The notes under the pieces: generated by a model
Database searches by the model: none
What the model was told of the DNA's origin: nothing
Seen by the model: only the letters and a program-made list of their open reading frames with translations
Made by a program: the position numbers and the translations under genes
NCBI GenBank assembly: GCA_900317685.1
Contig: ONHQ01000003.1
Span: forward strand, 40,307-104,306
DNA: 64,000 nucleotides
DNA from: an uncultured Prevotella sp.
GTDB taxonomy: Bacteria > Bacteroidota > Bacteroidia > Bacteroidales > Bacteroidaceae
Reading direction: 5' to 3'
In this document: positions 1 through 7,288 of the stretch, piece by piece
How the letters are laid out: each line of letters starts with the position of its first letter
Numbering within the stretch: the stretch's first letter is position 1

Positions 1-359
1 CCTTTCTGTCGCAGTTCCACGATGAAGGGCAATACCTTGTAATATTCCGCATTGTAGAATGGGAACCTGTTGGAGTCAAGCAGTTGGCAATGCAGGTCAA
101 AGAGGTCGCCGATGATCACTTGGTTGATTTGCAGATGGCCTTTCTCGCGGCATCCTTCTTCATTCATCATGCGTATGAGATTGCCAAACCAGTCGGCCTC
201 CTCGTCCTTCTGTTCGGGGGTATAATCGAATTTGTCGATATATTCCCTTCTAATGCGCGGGAGAGAGCAACCATATGCTCTGATCAAGTCTTCCATCTGC
301 CACATATAGAGCAGATATTCTGCAATGGATTTTTCCTTTAATTGTTTTGCGATATACAT
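1..359 (-). CDS. DUF4924 family protein (partial, C-terminus off window)
   Basis: The reverse-strand frame opens at an ATG at 359 and reaches the left edge without a stop, so 119 N-terminal residues are visible. It begins MYIAKQLKEKSIAEYLLY and is helical, charged and rich in Met, Trp and Tyr, with no signal peptide or membrane segment. This matches my memory of DUF4924, a Bacteroidales family of unknown function. It lies 102 nt downstream of the LysE-type exporter gene on the same strand and may be co-transcribed with it. The family call rests on the N-terminal pattern only; the reading frame itself is clear. Confidence 0.72.
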   Translation of the reverse strand, partial: MYIAKQLKEKSIAEYLLYMWQMEDLIRAYGCSLPRIRREYIDKFDYTPEQKDEEADWFGNLIRMMNEEGCREKGHLQINQVIIGDLFDLHCQLLDSNRFPFYNAEYYKVLPFIVELRQK

Positions 360-461
360 GCTTGGAAAGATTTTGTTGATGAAAGATGTCTATTGATGGA
401 TTGACCTGTGAACTGTTTGCTGTCCTTTTCTTCGCCGTTGGTGTCCATCATGCGTTTGTGG

Positions 462-1130
462 CTAATAATGTATGGTGTAGAGGTTGAAAACCGTGCCGAT
501 GAGCATGGCGAAAGAGAAGACGATGACGAGGCCACCGATGATGCGGTTGATAATCTGAATGCCATTCATGTCGAACTTAGCCCGCACTTTATCTACCAGC
601 CATGTCAGGCCGTACCACCAAAGCAGGGCACCGGAAATGATGCTCAGGTAGCCTAGCGTCATCTCCAAAGGATGATGCGGAACGACAAAGGCAAATTGAG
701 CATAGCAGGCGATGAACAAGAAGACGATCAGGGGATTAGAGAAGGTCACGAGAAAGGCTGTGAGGGCATTGTGCCACAATGTACCTTTACTCTGACTGCT
801 CTTGTGCATGTTCTTCCGTGGGTCGCTTCTGAAGCAGTAGATGCCAAACAGCAACAGAACGATGCTACCCGAGAGTTGCAGGATGAACTTATTGGTAGGG
901 TTGGTGATGAAATCCATGACGAAGCTCATACCCAAACCCGTGATGAGCGCATAGATAATGTCGCTCACGGCGGCTCCTACGCCTGTGACAAATCCATACC
1001 AACGCCCTTTGTTGAGTGTGCGCTGGATGCAGAGTATGCCCACCGGCCCCATGGGTGCTGAGGCGATGATTCCGATGAGTAGTCCCTTAAGGATGAGCTC
1101 TAACAGATCAATATGTAAAAACGGCATCAT
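462..1130 (-). CDS. LysE/RhtB family amino-acid exporter
   Basis: A 222-residue, very hydrophobic protein with about six membrane segments. The family signature is near the N-terminus (ASAPMGPVGILCIQRTL, residues about 23-39), as in LysE/RhtB exporters, and the length is normal for them. These inner-membrane proteins export amino acids or similar small molecules; the substrate cannot be read from sequence. Two consecutive ATG codons (1130 and 1127) are possible starts. A -7 box lies at 1138-1146, so the mRNA would have almost no leader. DUF4924 follows on the same strand. Confidence 0.88.
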   Translation of the reverse strand: MMPFLHIDLLELILKGLLIGIIASAPMGPVGILCIQRTLNKGRWYGFVTGVGAAVSDIIYALITGLGMSFVMDFITNPTNKFILQLSGSIVLLLFGIYCFRSDPRKNMHKSSQSKGTLWHNALTAFLVTFSNPLIVFLFIACYAQFAFVVPHHPLEMTLGYLSIISGALLWWYGLTWLVDKVRAKFDMNGIQIINRIIGGLVIVFSFAMLIGTVFNLYTIHY

Positions 1131-1137
1131 ATAGCTT

Positions 1138-1146
1138 GCAAAGTTA
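1138..1146 (-). promoter_or_regulatory. -7 promoter box for the LysE-type exporter
   Basis: TAACTTTGC on the reverse strand, ending 8 nt before the first ATG. It implies a leaderless or nearly leaderless transcript. Confidence 0.6.
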
Positions 1147-1229
1147 CGAATTTTATCCGATAAAACATCATCTATTAGGTTATTTCGTCTCTTTCTTCGT
1201 GCAATCTGTGCGCTTAGTTGCCTTGGCGT

Positions 1230-3005
1230 TTATTCAGCAGAGAAGTCGGCCACCAGTTGACGGTAGGCTCTCAACATGCGTGTGCGGAGGATGTAGCCTT
1301 GCAGACAGTTGTTGATATCAACGACGGGGAGGGCTTCCGCGTTGGTGGCGTCAAACTTATGCATGACATCCTCCATGGGCTCATTGCGATAGAGGATGGC
1401 AGGTACGGGAGTCATCAGCTGCGCAACGCGGAACTTCTGATAGAGTTCTGGTCGGAAGACGATATGGCGAATCTTGTTGATGTCTATCTCGCCCATCAAC
1501 CGTCCGGCAGTGTCTACTACCGGCAGAAAGTCATAGTCGGTGCTGGAGAGTACGTTTACGAGCTTGCCCAACAGCATGTCGGGTTGCACGGTGACATAGT
1601 CTTTCTCGATGAGCGAGTCCATGCTCATCAGGGTGAGCACGCTCTTGTCGGTGTGGTGGGTGACGAGTTTGCCTTCACGGGCCAGTCGCATGGCGTAGAT
1701 GGAGTGGGGCTCAAAGATGCTGATAAACATCACGCTGACCACCGATACGATCAGCAAGGGTACGAAGAGCTGATAACCACCGGTGATCTCGGCAATCAGG
1801 AAGATGCCGGTCAGCGGAGCGTGCATGACACCAGCCATGACGCCTGCCATGCCCAACAGTGTGTAATTGCTTTCGGGAAGGTAAACGCCAATCTGCTGCA
1901 TGTTCCAAAGTCGTGCGAAGAGAAAGCCCGCGAAGCCACCCACAAACAGCGACGGCGCGAAGGTACCACCGCAACCGCCTGCACCATTGGTGGAGGATGT
2001 GGCGATGACCTTCGTGAGCATGACGAGAGCAATATAAAGAGGCAGTAGCTCGTTGTGACCATAGAACAGCGAGCCGTTCATCACCTGGCTCCAGTCTGTG
2101 ATTGTCTTCCCGGTGATGAAGGTTCCTAACGTCGAATAACCTTCACCATAGAGCGATGGGAAGAAGAAAATCAGCGTACTCAGCGTGATACCTCCTACGA
2201 AGAGCTTGCGGTAGGGATGCTGTTTCATCTTGGCAAACTGACCTTCACAGAAGTTCATGGCGCGCATGAAATAAAGGCTCATCACGCCGCAAACCAATCC
2301 GAGCAATATGCTTGCCGGCACGCGTTCTACGCTAAAGGGCGACTGAAGCGTAAAGGTGAAGAGGGTGGAAGTACCGGTGAAGACATAGGAAAAGATGTCG
2401 GCAGTGATGCTCGCAATCAGAATTGGAATCAGCGAAGCCATCGACATGTCGATCATCAGCACTTCCAAAGTGAAGACAAGACCGGCGATGGGAGCTTTGA
2501 AGATGCCGGAGATTGCAGCCGCGGCACCGCAGCCTACCAGCAACATCAGCGTACGCTTGTCCATGTGGAAGAGCTGTCCGAGATTGGAACCAATGGCCGA
2601 TCCTGTCAAGACGATAGGTGCCTCGGCACCCACAGATCCACCAAAGCCGATGGTAATGGCGGAGGCAACCACCGACGACCAGCAGTTGTGGCGCTTCAGA
2701 CATGAGCGTTTGGTCGAGATGGCATAGAGGACACGGGTGATACCGTGCGAGATGTTGTCGCGCACGACATATTTTATAAATAAGGAGGTAAGCCAAATGC
2801 CGATGACTGGAAAGACGAGATAAAGCCAGTTGACGGCATTGGTCAAGAAGTCCTCGGTGAGCAGACTCTCTATCAGATGGATGAGCTGATGCAAAACATA
2901 TGCGGCCACAGCGGAGAATATGCCGATGAAGAACGCCAGGATGCTGGTCATCTGCCGCTCTGTCAGGTTGTGGTTTTTCCACTCGAGGATTTGATTGAAA
3001 GTCAC
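1230..3005 (-). CDS. ClC-type chloride channel/transporter with tandem CBS domains
   Basis: A 591-residue protein that starts at GTG (3003-3005). The first 440 or so residues hold the ClC membrane domain. The anion-gate loop reads GSVGAEAP, with its gating glutamate at about residue 128, matching the GxEGP motif of ClC proteins with Ala for the second Gly. Two CBS motifs follow at about 455-515 and 523-580, probably cytoplasmic regulatory domains that bind adenosine nucleotides. Retention of the glutamate suggests Cl-/H+ exchange rather than a pure channel, but this is inference. The gene follows the threonylcarbamoyl-AMP synthase gene on the same strand after about 100 nt. Confidence 0.93.
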   Translation of the reverse strand: MTFNQILEWKNHNLTERQMTSILAFFIGIFSAVAAYVLHQLIHLIESLLTEDFLTNAVNWLYLVFPVIGIWLTSLFIKYVVRDNISHGITRVLYAISTKRSCLKRHNCWSSVVASAITIGFGGSVGAEAPIVLTGSAIGSNLGQLFHMDKRTLMLLVGCGAAAAISGIFKAPIAGLVFTLEVLMIDMSMASLIPILIASITADIFSYVFTGTSTLFTFTLQSPFSVERVPASILLGLVCGVMSLYFMRAMNFCEGQFAKMKQHPYRKLFVGGITLSTLIFFFPSLYGEGYSTLGTFITGKTITDWSQVMNGSLFYGHNELLPLYIALVMLTKVIATSSTNGAGGCGGTFAPSLFVGGFAGFLFARLWNMQQIGVYLPESNYTLLGMAGVMAGVMHAPLTGIFLIAEITGGYQLFVPLLIVSVVSVMFISIFEPHSIYAMRLAREGKLVTHHTDKSVLTLMSMDSLIEKDYVTVQPDMLLGKLVNVLSSTDYDFLPVVDTAGRLMGEIDINKIRHIVFRPELYQKFRVAQLMTPVPAILYRNEPMEDVMHKFDATNAEALPVVDINNCLQGYILRTRMLRAYRQLVADFSAE

Positions 3006-3109
3006 TTTCTTCTTACTTTAGAGTATCTATACCTTATTATATATATGTGTGTTGCCTTGTATTCATCTGCGTTTCCCCAGAAGAAACATGTCGGCATTAT
3101 TTTGTGGAC

Positions 3110-3679
3110 TTATTTTCTGATGATGGTCACTTCTCCCTGTGGCCCCAATTTGATGATGGAACTGGGCGTGTGGGGCTTATGTTCCTGGCGGCGTGAGAAG
3201 CATACGTAGTCAACAGCATCAAGGAGTTCCGGTGCGATGTCAGCGAAGTTTTGTGCCGCGGGCTGCCCACTGATGTTGGCGCTGGTGCTGACGAGTGCTT
3301 TCTGGAACCGGTAGCACAGTTCGTGTGAGAAAGGCTCTTTGGTGATGCGCAGTGCGATGCTGCCGTCTTCGGCGATAAGGTTCGGTGCCAGATTGACGGC
3401 GCCGTCAAGGATGACTGTAGTGGGTTTGACGACAGCGTCAAGCAAATCCCACGCTACCGCAGGCACATTGCGCACATAGCGTTGCAGGCGGGCGTCAGAG
3501 TCTACGAGGCAGATGAGTGCCTTGGAGTCGTCGCGATGCTTGATTTGGTAGACGCGGGCCACAGCCTCAGCATTCGTGGCATCACAGCCGATGCCCCAGA
3601 CCGTGTCTGTGGGGTAGAGGATGACGCCTCCACGGCGAAGCACCTCCACGGCGTTTTTGATATCTTCTTCTTGTGTCAT
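3110..3679 (-). CDS. L-threonylcarbamoyladenylate synthase (Sua5/YciO/YrdC family)
   Basis: 189 residues from the ATG at 3679, beginning MTQEEDIKNAV. It makes threonylcarbamoyl-AMP from threonine, bicarbonate and ATP for the t6A modification at position 37 of ANN-decoding tRNAs. The YrdC signature is clear: GGVILYPTDTVWGIGCDAT near the N-terminus, KALICLV, and STSANISGQPA in the C-terminal half. The length fits a single YrdC domain without the Sua5 tail. I rejected an upstream in-frame start at 3733 because a -7 box at 3702-3710 lies inside that extension. Confidence 0.92.
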   Translation of the reverse strand: MTQEEDIKNAVEVLRRGGVILYPTDTVWGIGCDATNAEAVARVYQIKHRDDSKALICLVDSDARLQRYVRNVPAVAWDLLDAVVKPTTVILDGAVNLAPNLIAEDGSIALRITKEPFSHELCYRFQKALVSTSANISGQPAAQNFADIAPELLDAVDYVCFSRRQEHKPHTPSSIIKLGPQGEVTIIRK

Positions 3680-3701
3680 TTTATAGTTGTTCGTTTTCCA
3701 A

Positions 3702-3710
3702 GCAAAGATA
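3702..3710 (-). promoter_or_regulatory. -7 promoter box for the YrdC-family gene
   Basis: TATCTTTGC on the reverse strand, 22 nt before the chosen ATG at 3679. It helps to decide that start. Confidence 0.65.
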
Positions 3711-3859
3711 ATAATTCTTTTTGTCCTATCCAAATGTTTTTAGAAAAATATATGTCTCAATATTTTGTCAAGTGTGTTCCGATGATGGTAAAAAACATCT
3801 TTTTTGTGCTGTGCCAATTAAAATTCATCTCAAAATAGTAGAGTTTTCAAATGTTTTAT

Positions 3860-3868
3860 TATCTTTGC
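3860..3868 (+). promoter_or_regulatory. -7 promoter box for the ROK glucokinase gene
   Basis: TATCTTTGC, 31 nt upstream of the ATG at 3900. Confidence 0.65.
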
Positions 3869-3899
3869 AACAGAAACACAATCGATAAAACCAAAAACA

Positions 3900-4877
3900 A
3901 TGAATGAGCAAGAATTATTGAAGCCTTACGTCATTGGTCTGGATCTCGGTGGTACCAACTCTGTGTTTGGTATTGTGGACAGCCGTGGCGACATCAAGGC
4001 AACTACAGCTATTAAGACCCAAGGCTATGATAAGGTAAAAGACTACGTGAAGGCTTCCGTAGAAGCCCTTCATGTGATCATAGACCAAGTTGGCGGAATT
4101 GATAAGATCAAGGCAATGGGTATCGGTGCACCGAACGGTAACTACTACAAGGGCACGATAGAATTTGCGCCAAACTTGGCTTGGGGCCATAATGGTATCG
4201 TGCCATTGGCAGATATGTTCTCCAAGGAACTGGGCATTCCCGTGGCTTTGACCAATGATGCCAACGCAGCCGCTATCGGCGAGATGACATACGGTGTGGC
4301 CCGTGGCATGAAGAATTTTATTGACATCACGCTGGGCACAGGTGTAGGCTCCGGTATTGTCATTGATGGTAAGGTGGTCTATGGCTGCGACGGTTTTGCC
4401 GGTGAGTTGGGTCATGTCATCATGCGTCGTGAGAACGGACGCCTCTGTGGCTGTGGCCGTCACGGTTGCCTGGAGGCTTATTGCTCCGCAACGGGTGTAG
4501 CCCGTACGGCTCGTGAGTTTCTCGATACGACAGATACACCGTCTCTGTTGCGTGATCTGAATCCGAAGGACATCACCTCTCTTGATGTGAGTATTGCTGC
4601 CGGTAAGGGTGATAAACTCGCCAAGAAGATTTACGACTTCACCGGTGAGATGCTGGGTGAGGCTTGCGCAGACTTTGCAGCCTTCTCTTCTCCTGAGGCC
4701 TTTATCTTCTTCGGTGGTCTGACAAAGGCAGGTGATCTGCTGATGGATCCTATCAAGAAGAGCTACGACGAGCATGTGCTGCCTATCTTCAAGGGCAAGG
4801 CTAAGTTCCTCGTCAGCGGATTGGACGGTAGCTCGGCTGCTGTGCTGGGTGCTTCCGCAGTGGGCTGGGACATCTAA
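3900..4877 (+). CDS. ROK family glucokinase
   Basis: 325 residues with the two-lobed ASKHA fold of ROK sugar kinases. The phosphate-binding motif GLDLGGTNSVFG is at about residues 13-24. The ROK signature GELGHVIM and the zinc-binding CGCGRHGCLEAYCS follow in the middle, and FFGGLTKAG lies near the C-terminus. It most likely phosphorylates glucose with ATP in the cytoplasm to feed glycolysis, although ROK kinases also act on N-acetylated sugars, so substrate identity is inferred. It is monocistronic, with its own promoter and a hairpin terminator just after the stop. Confidence 0.92.
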   Translation: MNEQELLKPYVIGLDLGGTNSVFGIVDSRGDIKATTAIKTQGYDKVKDYVKASVEALHVIIDQVGGIDKIKAMGIGAPNGNYYKGTIEFAPNLAWGHNGIVPLADMFSKELGIPVALTNDANAAAIGEMTYGVARGMKNFIDITLGTGVGSGIVIDGKVVYGCDGFAGELGHVIMRRENGRLCGCGRHGCLEAYCSATGVARTAREFLDTTDTPSLLRDLNPKDITSLDVSIAAGKGDKLAKKIYDFTGEMLGEACADFAAFSSPEAFIFFGGLTKAGDLLMDPIKKSYDEHVLPIFKGKAKFLVSGLDGSSAAVLGASAVGWDI

Positions 4878-4896
4878 GCAAGGCTTGACAGAAAAC

Positions 4897-4927
4897 AGAG
4901 AGCCGCTCCATACAGGGGCGGCTCTCT
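4897..4927 (+). terminator. Intrinsic terminator after glucokinase
   Basis: A 10-bp perfect stem (AGAGAGCCGC at 4897-4906 with GCGGCTCTCT at 4918-4927) begins 19 nt after the stop codon. The T tract after it is weak. Confidence 0.65.
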
Positions 4928-4951
4928 TTGGCTATAGACGGTTGCGGGGGG

Positions 4952-4970
4952 CGTCGAATTAAATTCGACG
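4952..4970. repeat. 19-nt perfect palindrome between convergent genes
   Basis: CGTCGAATT-A-AATTCGACG lies between the glucokinase terminator and the 3' end of fmt. It has no adjacent T run on either strand, so it is not a standard terminator. It may be a protein-binding site or a transcript-end hairpin for fmt. Confidence 0.5.
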
Positions 4971-5008
4971 AACAGAACGTACCGGAAAGACGGCTGTGCA
5001 GCGCAGGA

Positions 5009-5995
5009 TCAGATGCAGGTCAGCTCACAGTGGATGCCGTTGAGGAAGGCAGTGGCGGGCATACGCTTCTTGCCGGCTGGCTGCAGTTCCTCTATTGACA
5101 GCCATTCGTCAGAGCAGGCGATGAGCAGTTGGTTCTTGCGTACGCTGACGGTGCCGGGCTTCTCTGTGCAGGCGAGACCGGTCTTGGATGTTTTGAAGAT
5201 CTTGTAGGTGTTGGCTTTTCCCGCTTCTCCGCTTGCCGGTTGCATGGCAGTCCAGGCACAAGGGTAGGGAGACAGGCCTCTGACAAAGTCGTAGACCTGC
5301 TTTGCTGTCAGTGTCCAGTTGATCTTGCAGGTATCTTTGAAGATCTTCGGGGCAGGATGCAGTTCGCTGTCGGTGGTGGTCAGCTGGTTTTGGTCGGTGG
5401 ATTCAACGTGTCCGTCGCCTTCGAGCACGAGGTTGATCGTCTCTTCCGCGATGTCTGCACCTAAGTGCATCAGTCCGTCGTAGACATACTCCACGTCGGC
5501 ATCATCGGGGATAGGGAATTTCTTTTGCAGGATGATGCGTCCCGTGTCGATGTCCTTGTCAAGGAAGAAGGTGGTCACGCCCGTCATCGTCTCGCCATTG
5601 ATGATAGCCCAGTTGATAGGCGCAGCACCACGATATTGTGGCAGCAGGGCTGCATGGACATTGAAAGTACCGAAGCGTGGCATGGACCAAACTACTTCCG
5701 GCAACATACGGAAGGCGACAACCACCTGCAGGTCGGCGTGGTACGCTGCCAACTGCTCAACAAAGGCGGGATCCTTCATCTTTACCGGCTGCAAGACTGG
5801 AATGCCCTGCTCGACAGCATAGCGCTTGACCTCAGAGGGCTGGAGGTGGTCCTGATGTCTTCCGACAGGTTTGTCGGGTTGTGTGACCACCGCCACGATA
5901 TTGTATCCATCCTCTACTAATCGGCGGAGCGTGCCAACGGCAAACTCTGGTGTGCCCATGAATATGATTTTCAGATCTTTCTTGTTCATCGTCAT
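5009..5995 (-). CDS. fmt: Methionyl-tRNA formyltransferase
   Basis: 328 residues. The enzyme transfers a formyl group from 10-formyl-THF to initiator Met-tRNA before translation starts. The N-terminal catalytic domain begins KIIFMGTPEFAV and has the family motif VHAALLPQYRGAAPINWA with catalytic Asn-His-Asp type residues; a C-terminal OB-like domain follows. The length is normal. A second in-frame ATG at 5989 is equally possible, since neither has a clear Shine-Dalgarno sequence. A -7 box at 6011-6019 gives a leader of about 10-16 nt. Peptide deformylase, its functional partner, is at 26.9 kb. Confidence 0.96.
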   Translation of the reverse strand: MTMNKKDLKIIFMGTPEFAVGTLRRLVEDGYNIVAVVTQPDKPVGRHQDHLQPSEVKRYAVEQGIPVLQPVKMKDPAFVEQLAAYHADLQVVVAFRMLPEVVWSMPRFGTFNVHAALLPQYRGAAPINWAIINGETMTGVTTFFLDKDIDTGRIILQKKFPIPDDADVEYVYDGLMHLGADIAEETINLVLEGDGHVESTDQNQLTTTDSELHPAPKIFKDTCKINWTLTAKQVYDFVRGLSPYPCAWTAMQPASGEAGKANTYKIFKTSKTGLACTEKPGTVSVRKNQLLIACSDEWLSIEELQPAGKKRMPATAFLNGIHCELTCI

Positions 5996-6010
5996 TTTGT
6001 TTTTCTTTCT

Positions 6011-6019
6011 GCAAAGGTA
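6011..6019 (-). promoter_or_regulatory. -7 promoter box for fmt
   Basis: TACCTTTGC on the reverse strand, 15 nt before the ATG at 5995. Confidence 0.6.
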
Positions 6020-6094
6020 GCGAGTTTTTGTGAGAATATAAAATAGGTGTTCTACTTTTAATGATGAAAAGGCTTATATAAAAGAAAAATATAT

Positions 6095-6103
6095 TATCTT
6101 TGC
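6095..6103 (+). promoter_or_regulatory. -7 promoter box for the outer-membrane barrel gene
   Basis: TATCTTTGC, 31 nt upstream of the ATG at 6135. Together with the fmt box it forms a divergent promoter region. Confidence 0.65.
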
Positions 6104-6134
6104 AAAAAGAAAATAAATAGAAGATACATCAACC

Positions 6135-6755
6135 ATGAGAAAACGGATGATAGCCATGCTGTTAGGCTTGACGATGTGTGGAGCAATGGCAGCACAAACC
6201 CATTACGAAGAAGGTGAAGTGATCCTGACGCCATACGCTGGTGCTGTGACGTCACGTATGATGGGCAATGAGAACAGTTGGAAGGTTGGTTTGGCAGGAG
6301 GTGTCAAGGTTCAGTTCTTTCTGACCCCGTCATTTTCCGTGAGCATTGGTTCCAATTATACTCACTTAGGTGCCAAGGATCAGTATCAGTACTATCAGAA
6401 CGAGAAGACTGGTCCTTATGACTATCGTCTTGACTATATCAATACCGACTATTTGGCTCAAAAATATTTCAATGACAAGTTCTATGTCTTTGCTGGCTTC
6501 CATGTGGGGTGGCTGGTCAATGCCAAATCAGAGTTGGCAGGACTGAGTACCGATATCAAGGATGAGTTGCATGAGGGTTCATGCAGTGTTCCGGTAGGTG
6601 TTGGCTTTAACTTTGGTAAATTGAATGTTAATGCACGCTTTGATTATCCCATCAACCGACTGTCTAAGAGCACTTATTCCAAAGAGTTGTTATCCAAAAA
6701 AGCACGAGAGATGCAAGTGATGGTAACGTTAGGATACAATATTCAACTGCTGTAA
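6135..6755 (+). CDS. Outer-membrane beta-barrel protein, PorT/OmpW-like size
   Basis: 206 residues with a cleavable signal peptide (MRKRMIAMLLGLTMCGAMAAQ, cut after the Ala-Ala). The rest is built of alternating hydrophobic and polar stretches rich in Tyr, Gly and Phe, ending MVTLGYNIQLL with an aromatic/hydrophobic terminal strand. This is the pattern of a small 8-stranded outer-membrane barrel of the generic Bacteroidota 'porin family / outer membrane beta-barrel' type. It is monocistronic between its own promoter and a bidirectional terminator. No specific function can be assigned. Confidence 0.8.
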   Translation: MRKRMIAMLLGLTMCGAMAAQTHYEEGEVILTPYAGAVTSRMMGNENSWKVGLAGGVKVQFFLTPSFSVSIGSNYTHLGAKDQYQYYQNEKTGPYDYRLDYINTDYLAQKYFNDKFYVFAGFHVGWLVNAKSELAGLSTDIKDELHEGSCSVPVGVGFNFGKLNVNARFDYPINRLSKSTYSKELLSKKAREMQVMVTLGYNIQLL

Positions 6756-6802
6756 TCCTTCTCTTGACACAAAGATATTTCAACCTTTATCAAATAAAAA
6801 AA

Positions 6803-6838
6803 AGATGCTGGAGCATTGAGCTTCAGCATCTTTTTTTT
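6803..6838. terminator. Bidirectional intrinsic terminator
   Basis: The stem AGATGCTG (6803-6810) pairs with CAGCATCT (6824-6831) and is followed by eight T; a run of A precedes it. It therefore serves both the barrel gene and the convergent HAD-like gene. Confidence 0.85.
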
Positions 6839-6853
6839 ATTTGTCGATGATCA

Positions 6854-7285
6854 TCAGAATTGCCACCAGTGACGTTTCTTGGGGATGTCATCTTCAGAAA
6901 TTCGTCCCATACTTTCTCGCATGATCTGTGCGTAAGTCTTATGCTCGTTGATCATCCGATAGATCTGCCCCCAGTCAGGCAGTCCTCCGATGTTTCGGTC
7001 ATCGATAAAGTAGTCAGCTTTAATCTTGCGTGAGAAGTGGTTGTTTTTGCTTTCTTCCTCTTCCGGATAGTCCTTATTGACAGCCCAGAAGTCAACACCA
7101 CGCTCATGACACCAGTCGATGGCTTCCTGCAGGAGATCGCCCTCGCGTACACTCCACAAGATAAGCCGATGATGGTCCTTGATGAGCATACGCAAGGTTT
7201 CTGTAGCGAAAGGCAGTTCGTTGCCAATCTCGGGATAGCGGTGTTCTACAATCGTACCGTCGAAATCTACTGCGATCGTTGCCAT
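6854..7285 (-). CDS. Small HAD-like hydrolase, BT0820-type
   Basis: 143 residues beginning MATIAVDFDGTIVE, which carries the HAD motif I DxDGT. ILWSVREGDLL supplies a motif II-like Ser/Thr region, and DYFIDDRNIG is a motif III/IV-like acidic pair. It lacks a large cap domain, so it resembles the compact C0-type HAD proteins of Bacteroides. It starts 3 nt after the end of the Wzc-like kinase gene, so it is the last gene of an rfbA-wzc-HAD transcription unit. A role in polysaccharide or nucleotide-sugar metabolism is context-based inference only. Confidence 0.75.
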   Translation of the reverse strand: MATIAVDFDGTIVEHRYPEIGNELPFATETLRMLIKDHHRLILWSVREGDLLQEAIDWCHERGVDFWAVNKDYPEEEESKNNHFSRKIKADYFIDDRNIGGLPDWGQIYRMINEHKTYAQIMRESMGRISEDDIPKKRHWWQF

Positions 7286-7288
7286 GGA

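Noticed and set aside
4945-4951. A short G run before the 4952 palindrome as another phase-variable tract
   Set aside because: It is short and in non-coding sequence between convergent genes.
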